DNA of 35,933 nucleotides, from NCBI GenBank assembly GCA_946887155.1, contig CAMPKM010000001.1, positions 1 to 35,933 of the forward strand, in the 5' to 3' direction. Within the stretch, counting starts at the first letter, position 1. Each line of letters opens with the position of its first letter. This document shows, piece by piece, positions 30,838 through 35,933 of the stretch. The stretch comes from an uncultured Gemmatimonadota bacterium (GTDB taxonomy: Bacteria > Gemmatimonadota > Gemmatimonadetes > Gemmatimonadales > Gemmatimonadaceae). Under the pieces are notes generated by a model, which saw nothing but the letters and a program-made list of their open reading frames with translations, was not told the origin of the DNA and searched no databases. Both the position numbers and the translations under genes were made by a program.

Positions 30838-33660
30838 ATGCCCAGGGTGTGGGTCGTCACACTGGGGCTGTATGCGCTGATCGGCGGTTTTCTTTCATTC
30901 CTCGGCTGGTGGAATGATCGCCAGCAACTGACGGACTGGTTCCGGCTCGGGATCTCGATCCAGCCGAATTCCACCATTGCCGCAATCTTCAGCGGCGCGG
31001 CACTGCTGTCGGTGGCATTCGGCTACAAGCGAGTGGGCGCCGCGTTCGGCATGGTCGTGCTGCTGGTCGGCTCGACGGCGCTCGTGCAGTGGGTCACGCC
31101 CGTCGATTTCGAGCGGTTGAACACGTTTCTCCTGTTCGACCGGCAATGGGGACGGACCGGGGTGATCGATCCGGGCCGCATGGGTCCTCCCGGAGCAACA
31201 TCCTGGACGCTGATCGGCATTGCCCTCACGCTCTTCGCCCTGCGCGATCGGCGGTCGCGCTGGCTGATCACCCGGGTGTCGATGATGGCGCTCGCGTTAG
31301 GCGTCCTGTCAGTGGCCGGATACTTCTACGGCGCTGACCGGCTCTTTTCGCTGCCGTCGTTCACGGTCATTGCCCTGCAGACGGCTACGTTCACCATCGC
31401 CGTTGCGTCTGGATGCATCGCCGCGGTACCCGAACTGGCACCGACCCGGTGGTTCCTCGACCAGGGAGCGACGGGGGCCGTCGCCCGGCGCGCTGTCCCC
31501 CTCATCATCTTCATTCCGTTCCTGGCGGGATGGGCGCGCCTGTTCGGCGAACGCCGCGGGCTGTACGACAACAGTTTCGGGACCGCGGCGCTGGTGGTGG
31601 TGCTCATCATCCTCCTGCTGGCGCTGCTGTCCTGGATGTTGCGCACCATCTATGCGCACGAAGCGGCGTTGCGCGATACCGAGCGCCGGGTCACGGCAAC
31701 GCTGGAAAGCATCACCGACGGATTCGTCACACTCGACCGCCGGTGGCGCTACCGATTCGTCAACGCCGAGGCGGCCCGTTTGCTGGAACGCGATCCCGCC
31801 GAGTTCCAAGGGCGGACGGCGTGGGAGATGTTCCCGGAATCCGTCGACACGCTGTCGTACCGCGAGTTGCATCGCGCGATGGCGGAGCGAGTGAGTGTTT
31901 CATACGAGGATTACAACCCGGTCCTCCAGCGCTGGTATGCGAATCGTGCGTATCCGACCAGCGACGGAGCGCTCACCGTCTACTTCCAGGACGTAACGGC
32001 GCGCCGCGACGCCGAGGCGGAACGTGCGGCGGACCTTGCCGGTGTTTCCCGCCTGCAGTCCCTCAGTACCAAGCTGGTTCAGAGCGGCGACTTCACTTCG
32101 CTGTTGCAGCAGATCCTGGCCGGCGCCATCGAGCTGACCGCCACGACCAAGGGCGCCATCCAGTTCCTCGACCATGAGACCGGACACCTGCGGATCGTCG
32201 TTCACCAGGGTTTGGGGCCAGACTTCCTCTCGCGCTTCGCCGATCGGGGCGCCCCCCTGGGTTGCGACCGGGCCGTGCAAACGATGCAGCGGGTGGAAAT
32301 CGAGGACCTGGTTCTGGACCAGGCGTGGCAGGGCACCGAGGACCTTCGCGTCCTTCTCGATGACGGGATCCGTGCCTTCCAGTCCACTCCGCTGGTGAGC
32401 CGTGGCGGGCGCTTGTTAGGCGTGCTCACCACGCACTTCGCGGAACCGCACCGGCTGAGCGACCGGGAAATTCGGCATCTCGACCTGCTGGCGCGCATGG
32501 CCGCCGACTACATGGAACGATCGCAGGCCGAGGAAACGCTCAAGAGCGCCGACCGGCTCAAGGATGAATTCCTGGCGATGCTGGCGCACGAACTGCGCAA
32601 TCCGCTGGCCCCGATCGTGAATGCGGTGCAAATCCTGAAGCACACCCACGGAACGGACGACGCCGTTCGCGGGACCGCCGACATGTTGCAGCGCCAGGTC
32701 AGCCAACTTTCGCGGCTGACGGACGACCTGGTAGACGTCAGCCGCATCAGTCGTGGCAAGATCGAGCTCGTCACGCAACTGGTCGACGTGAGGGCCGTGG
32801 TGGACCAGGCAGTTGAAGCGGGCCGTCCGCTGTTTGACGCCAAGGCACAGGATCTCGATGTGACGCAGGCGGTCAGGCCGATCCGGGTCGACGGCGACTT
32901 CACGAGGCTGACGCAGGTCGTCGGGAACATGCTCAGCAACGCGTCGAAGTTCTCGAGCCGTGGCAGTCGAGTCTCGCTGGTGGTCGAGGAAGAGTCGGAA
33001 GACACGGTCGCGATCCGGGTGAGGGATGCCGGCATCGGGATCAAGGCGGAGGACCTGCCTCACATCTTCGACATGTTCATGCAGGGGGACCGGTCGCTCG
33101 AGCGTTCCACCAGCGGTCTGGGAATCGGCCTGACGCTCGTGAAGACGCTCGTCGAAATGCATGGCGGCTCTGTGGACGTGACCAGCGATGGACCGGGAAC
33201 CGGCAGCGAATTCGCGATCAGGCTACCGCTGTCCCAGGCGACCGCCCCCGCCGACATCGCGCCGGTGACGAACGGGAAGAGCCGTCGCACGCAGCGCGTC
33301 CTCATCGTCGACGACAATGAAGATGGGGCGGAGTCACTGGCGAACGTTCTGATGCTCGCCGGCCACGTCACGCTCACGGCACACGATGGCATCGCCGCGC
33401 TGAGCATTGCCGAGCAGTTCCGGCCCGACATCGTGCTGCTCGACATCGGGCTGCCGCACCTGAACGGCTACGAAACGTGCCGGCGGATCCGCGCCCAGTC
33501 GTGGGGGAAGTCCATCACGATGGTGGCGGTCACCGGGTGGGGTCAGGAGTCCGCACGACAACAGTCGACCGAGGTGGGCTTCGATCAACACCTGGTCAAG
33601 CCCGTAGATGCCAGAGTGCTGCTCGCCCTCGTTAACGACGATCGCGCGGGTAGTGCCTGA
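30838..33660 (+). CDS. Membrane hybrid histidine kinase (7-8 TM, PAS, GAF, HisKA, HATPase, REC)
   Basis: ATG 30838 has GAGGA five bases upstream; 940 residues. The first about 265 residues are a chain of membrane helices without a known sensor name. A PAS domain follows (about 285-395), then GAF (about 410-560), a HisKA helix with His584 in LAHELRNPLAP, an HATPase domain with N-box NMLSNASKFS, G1 DAGIGI, F-box and G2 TSGLGIGLT, and a C-terminal receiver with Asp869 in VLLDIGLP, Thr in VTGWG and Lys in VKPVD. All catalytic residues are present. The attached receiver points to a phosphorelay; REC-only and phosphotransferase-like proteins elsewhere in the window could take part. Ends just before the 144-bp palindrome. 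Confidence 0.94.
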   Translation: MPRVWVVTLGLYALIGGFLSFLGWWNDRQQLTDWFRLGISIQPNSTIAAIFSGAALLSVAFGYKRVGAAFGMVVLLVGSTALVQWVTPVDFERLNTFLLFDRQWGRTGVIDPGRMGPPGATSWTLIGIALTLFALRDRRSRWLITRVSMMALALGVLSVAGYFYGADRLFSLPSFTVIALQTATFTIAVASGCIAAVPELAPTRWFLDQGATGAVARRAVPLIIFIPFLAGWARLFGERRGLYDNSFGTAALVVVLIILLLALLSWMLRTIYAHEAALRDTERRVTATLESITDGFVTLDRRWRYRFVNAEAARLLERDPAEFQGRTAWEMFPESVDTLSYRELHRAMAERVSVSYEDYNPVLQRWYANRAYPTSDGALTVYFQDVTARRDAEAERAADLAGVSRLQSLSTKLVQSGDFTSLLQQILAGAIELTATTKGAIQFLDHETGHLRIVVHQGLGPDFLSRFADRGAPLGCDRAVQTMQRVEIEDLVLDQAWQGTEDLRVLLDDGIRAFQSTPLVSRGGRLLGVLTTHFAEPHRLSDREIRHLDLLARMAADYMERSQAEETLKSADRLKDEFLAMLAHELRNPLAPIVNAVQILKHTHGTDDAVRGTADMLQRQVSQLSRLTDDLVDVSRISRGKIELVTQLVDVRAVVDQAVEAGRPLFDAKAQDLDVTQAVRPIRVDGDFTRLTQVVGNMLSNASKFSSRGSRVSLVVEEESEDTVAIRVRDAGIGIKAEDLPHIFDMFMQGDRSLERSTSGLGIGLTLVKTLVEMHGGSVDVTSDGPGTGSEFAIRLPLSQATAPADIAPVTNGKSRRTQRVLIVDDNEDGAESLANVLMLAGHVTLTAHDGIAALSIAEQFRPDIVLLDIGLPHLNGYETCRRIRAQSWGKSITMVAVTGWGQESARQQSTEVGFDQHLVKPVDARVLLALVNDDRAGSA

Positions 33661-33661
33661 T

Positions 33662-33805
33662 CGCGGATGGCGCTGGGCTGCACTGATGAACACCGATTGA
33701 GCCGGCGGGAACGGGCGCGTGCTGTCGGCGCGCACTTCAGGAACGGTCTGGCGCCCGTTCCCGCCGGCTCATCAGTGTGGATCCGTACACTCAGCGCCAT
33801 CCGCG
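33662..33805. repeat. 144-bp near-palindromic intergenic element
   Basis: Outer arms of 14 bp (33662-33675 with 33792-33805) and inner arms of 20 bp (33699-33718 with 33751-33770) are both perfectly complementary; the segments between the arms are partly complementary (ACTGATGAACACC... against ...ATCAGTGTGG), and the central loop is 32 bases. It fills the gap between the hybrid kinase stop (33660) and the next gene's stop (33851). It would act as a strong bidirectional terminator, and its size and structure also fit a dispersed palindromic repeat. No gene is present in 33661-33850. Confidence 0.85.
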
Positions 33806-33850
33806 TTCTGCCCTACCGCGGCCATCGTCACTCGTCACCCGCGGTCATCG

Positions 33851-35932
33851 TTACTGACGGAGGGCGACATTCGGGTCGACGCGTGAGGCACGGAACGCCG
33901 GTCCGGCGCTGGCGAGCAACGCCACCACCAGCAGCACGAGCGAGACGAGGCCGAACACGATCGGGTCCCGGGGCGACTGCCGGAACATCAGGTTCTCCAT
34001 CCACTTCGATCCCCAGAGCGCCAGGCCGCCGCCAAGGATCACGCCGGCGAGCACCAGCCGGACGCCGCTCGACATCACCAGCCGCATGACGTCCGACATC
34101 GACGCGCCTAACGCGAGGCGCACGCCGAGTTCCTGCGTCCGCTGGGCGACGTCGTAGGCGATCAGCGAATAGAGGCCGATGGCGGCCAGGACCAGCGCCA
34201 GCCCGCCGAAGGCGACAAACATCGTGGCGCCGAATTTCCACGCCTGCCGCTGCGGGTCGATCAGCGTGACGAGGGGCACGGCGTTCGCGTACGCTGCCCC
34301 GGGCATTTCCCGTTGCATCCGGCGACGCAACGGCTCGAGGAGCGACGCCGGGTCGCCGTTCACCCGGACGAAAAACTGCGGGTACATCGCGCCTTCTTCC
34401 TGTGCGGCCGGGACGTAGTACGTGAACTCCCGTTCGTCGGTCAGCGTGCGCACGCGCATCTCTTCGGCGATGCCGATGACGGTGGAGCAGGGCATCGTGT
34501 CGGCGCCGATGCGCATGCATTCGCCGAGGGCTTCCCTGTCGGGCCAGATCGCGTTGGCCATTCCTTCGCTGACGACCACCACCCTGGGTGCGCCGGCGCG
34601 ATCGGTTTCGTCAAAGGCGCGGCCGCGCAGGATGCGAGTCCCGGTGGTGGCGAAATAGTCCGCCGTACCGGCTTGCAGGATGAACCGGCCGCGCCGGCGC
34701 ATGGAGTCCACGCCCGTCACGAAAATCCCCCGGCCTTCATTGCTCCAGAATGGCACCGACGCGACCGTGGCCGCGTGCGTGACCCCCGGCACCTCGAGCA
34801 CGGCGCGCAGCAGCCTGTCATTGAGGGCGTTCGTTGCGTCGTCGCCGAGCCGGACGCCACGCATGTTCGCTCCCGCAAAGATCAGGCGGTCGGCATCGTA
34901 CCCGAGGCGGTAGTCCTGCACGTTCTGCAGGCTGCGCACGAACAGTCCCGCGCCGACCAGGAGGACGACCGACAACGTGGCTTGCAGCACCAGGAGCGCG
35001 GTCCGTGTGCGGCCCCGCCGGTACGTTCCCTCGCGCGATCCCGTCTTGAGCGCCGACGCCAGGTCGCCCTGGCCCGCCTGCAGCGCCGGCACCAATCCGG
35101 TGAGGAGCGCAACAAGCATGGTGGCGAGGCCCGCGAACAGTACGGTGCGCCCATCGGTGGCGACGGTCAGTGGCTCGCCATCGGCGAAGAAGAAGGTTCG
35201 CAGCGCGGCCGAGCCCCACTGGGCAATGACCATCCCGGCCGCCCCGCCGAGCACCGCCAGCACCAGGCTTTCCGTCATCAGCTGCCTGACGAGCCGGCCG
35301 CGGCTCACGCCTAACGCCAGCCGGACCGCGATTTCCCGCTGCCGGCCGACGGCGCGCGACAGCAACAGGTTGGCGACGTTGGCACAGGCGATGAGGAGGA
35401 CGATGAACGCGACGCCGGCGATCCAGCGGGCGACGACCGAGTCGCGGCCGGCCTGTGGTCCGCGGTTGATCTGCACCGGCGCCAGTGCGATGGCGGCGCG
35501 GGCGCTGTCCGGGCTGCCGATCGCGGGGGCATGCGCGGCCTCGTTCCGCCAGCTCTGGTAGTACGCGGCCTTGAGGTCGGCTTCGGCAGCCGCCAGGCTG
35601 ACATCCGGCTTGCGCCGCACGACCAGCTCGAGCCAAGTCCATCCGTAATTGCCGGTGTAGCTCGGCCCGCGGAATTCGTGCGCGTAATTCGTGATCGGGA
35701 TGTATGCCGCCGGAACGCCCTGGTCGGACATCCCGACAAAACCCTCGGGGGCCACGCCGATGATGGTGCGCGGAATCTGGTTAATGCGAACCGTCTCCCC
35801 GATCACGTCGGGCGCGCCGCCGAACTGTGCCTGCCAGAACGCATGCCCGAGAACCGCCACCGGCTGGCCGGCCGGCATGCTGTCGTCGGTCGCGTCGAAT
35901 AACCGGCCATGCACGGGCCGCGCATTGAAGAG
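33851..35932 (-). CDS. ADOP-type ABC transporter permease, partial
   Basis: The frame is open from the TAA at 33851-33853 to the right edge, giving the last about 690 residues; the N-terminus lies outside. It has the MacB periplasmic domain (WQAQFGGAPDVIGETVRINQ), a first FtsX block after FIVLLIACANVANLLLSRAV, the loop LFAGLATMLVALLTGLVPAL, and a C-terminal FtsX block ending FRASRVDPNVALRQ. It is another ADOP, clearly different from the one at 10.2-12.9 kb, with no PadR gene visible because its 5' side is cut. Its 3' end faces the 144-bp palindrome. Confidence 0.92.
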   Translation of the reverse strand, partial: LFNARPVHGRLFDATDDSMPAGQPVAVLGHAFWQAQFGGAPDVIGETVRINQIPRTIIGVAPEGFVGMSDQGVPAAYIPITNYAHEFRGPSYTGNYGWTWLELVVRRKPDVSLAAAEADLKAAYYQSWRNEAAHAPAIGSPDSARAAIALAPVQINRGPQAGRDSVVARWIAGVAFIVLLIACANVANLLLSRAVGRQREIAVRLALGVSRGRLVRQLMTESLVLAVLGGAAGMVIAQWGSAALRTFFFADGEPLTVATDGRTVLFAGLATMLVALLTGLVPALQAGQGDLASALKTGSREGTYRRGRTRTALLVLQATLSVVLLVGAGLFVRSLQNVQDYRLGYDADRLIFAGANMRGVRLGDDATNALNDRLLRAVLEVPGVTHAATVASVPFWSNEGRGIFVTGVDSMRRRGRFILQAGTADYFATTGTRILRGRAFDETDRAGAPRVVVVSEGMANAIWPDREALGECMRIGADTMPCSTVIGIAEEMRVRTLTDEREFTYYVPAAQEEGAMYPQFFVRVNGDPASLLEPLRRRMQREMPGAAYANAVPLVTLIDPQRQAWKFGATMFVAFGGLALVLAAIGLYSLIAYDVAQRTQELGVRLALGASMSDVMRLVMSSGVRLVLAGVILGGGLALWGSKWMENLMFRQSPRDPIVFGLVSLVLLVVALLASAGPAFRASRVDPNVALRQ

Positions 35933-35933
35933 C

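Noticed and set aside
1..35933. tRNA, rRNA, prophage or insertion sequence
   Set aside because: No cloverleaf, rRNA core sequence, transposase, integrase or phage structural gene was recognised on either strand by eye.

Overview
The window reads as a piece of a GC-rich (roughly 63-65 % by eye) Gram-negative chromosome, most likely Gemmatimonadota or a close relative such as Acidobacteriota. The reasoning is by gene content: a PadR-controlled 'orphan' MacB/FtsX-like permease of the ADOP type plus a second partial one, a PF07638-type ECF sigma factor overlapping a Ser/Thr protein kinase with a TPR tail, many lipoproteins and DUF481/DUF4397-type envelope proteins, and dense two-component signalling. 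No rRNA, tRNA, CRISPR array, IS or phage gene was recognised.

Layout. 0-2.5 kb: end of a beta-propeller-like gene, a convergent lipoprotein, and an ECF sigma factor coupled to a two-helix membrane protein with a coiled coil (candidate unconventional anti-sigma). 2.6-6.0 kb: a signalling operon of ECF sigma, membrane Ser/Thr kinase, TPR protein and membrane-anchored LuxR-type regulator. The kinase and TPR parts look like one gene broken by an internal deletion and frameshift near 4.3 kb. 6.1-9.6 kb: DUF4199 protein, OPT-family transporter and a membrane protein. 9.6-10.2 kb: a gene-free block of degenerate repeats in inverted orientation around an A-rich core. 10.2-13.3 kb: ADOP permease and its PadR regulator, with a palindrome in the promoter. 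13.4-15.9 kb: DUF481 outer-membrane protein, small lipoprotein and a di-heme cytochrome c. 16.4-18.2 kb: a KaiC-like ATPase fused to a pseudo-receiver and a degenerate GGDEF domain, an order matching cellulose-secretion regulator BcsE but without bcs genes, translationally coupled to a one-helix membrane protein. 18.4-21.0 kb: a DAO-type FAD oxidoreductase with a C-terminal Rieske domain, and a Gfo/Idh/MocA dehydrogenase.

21.0-27.8 kb resembles a stress island: DUF892 ferritin-like protein, a very basic KaiA-unrelated DUF6496-like protein, a 50-residue lmo0937-type membrane peptide, a REC-only regulator, a histidine kinase with a receiver-like tail, another REC-only regulator, DUF421 and DUF4397 proteins, and a BON-domain protein with a long Gly/Gln/Tyr/Arg low-complexity region. 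28-33.7 kb: an orphan NarL-type regulator divergent from a protein that looks like a histidine phosphotransferase (kinase fold without ATP-site motifs), a secreted serpin, and a large hybrid histidine kinase. A 144-bp near-palindrome separates this kinase from a second ADOP permease that runs off the right edge.

Across the whole window the heptamer GTTAGGC/GCCTAAC recurs (15 exact copies found by eye), mostly inside genes, on both strands and in two codon contexts. Assignments rest on motif reading only; start codons marked as uncertain are explained in each entry.
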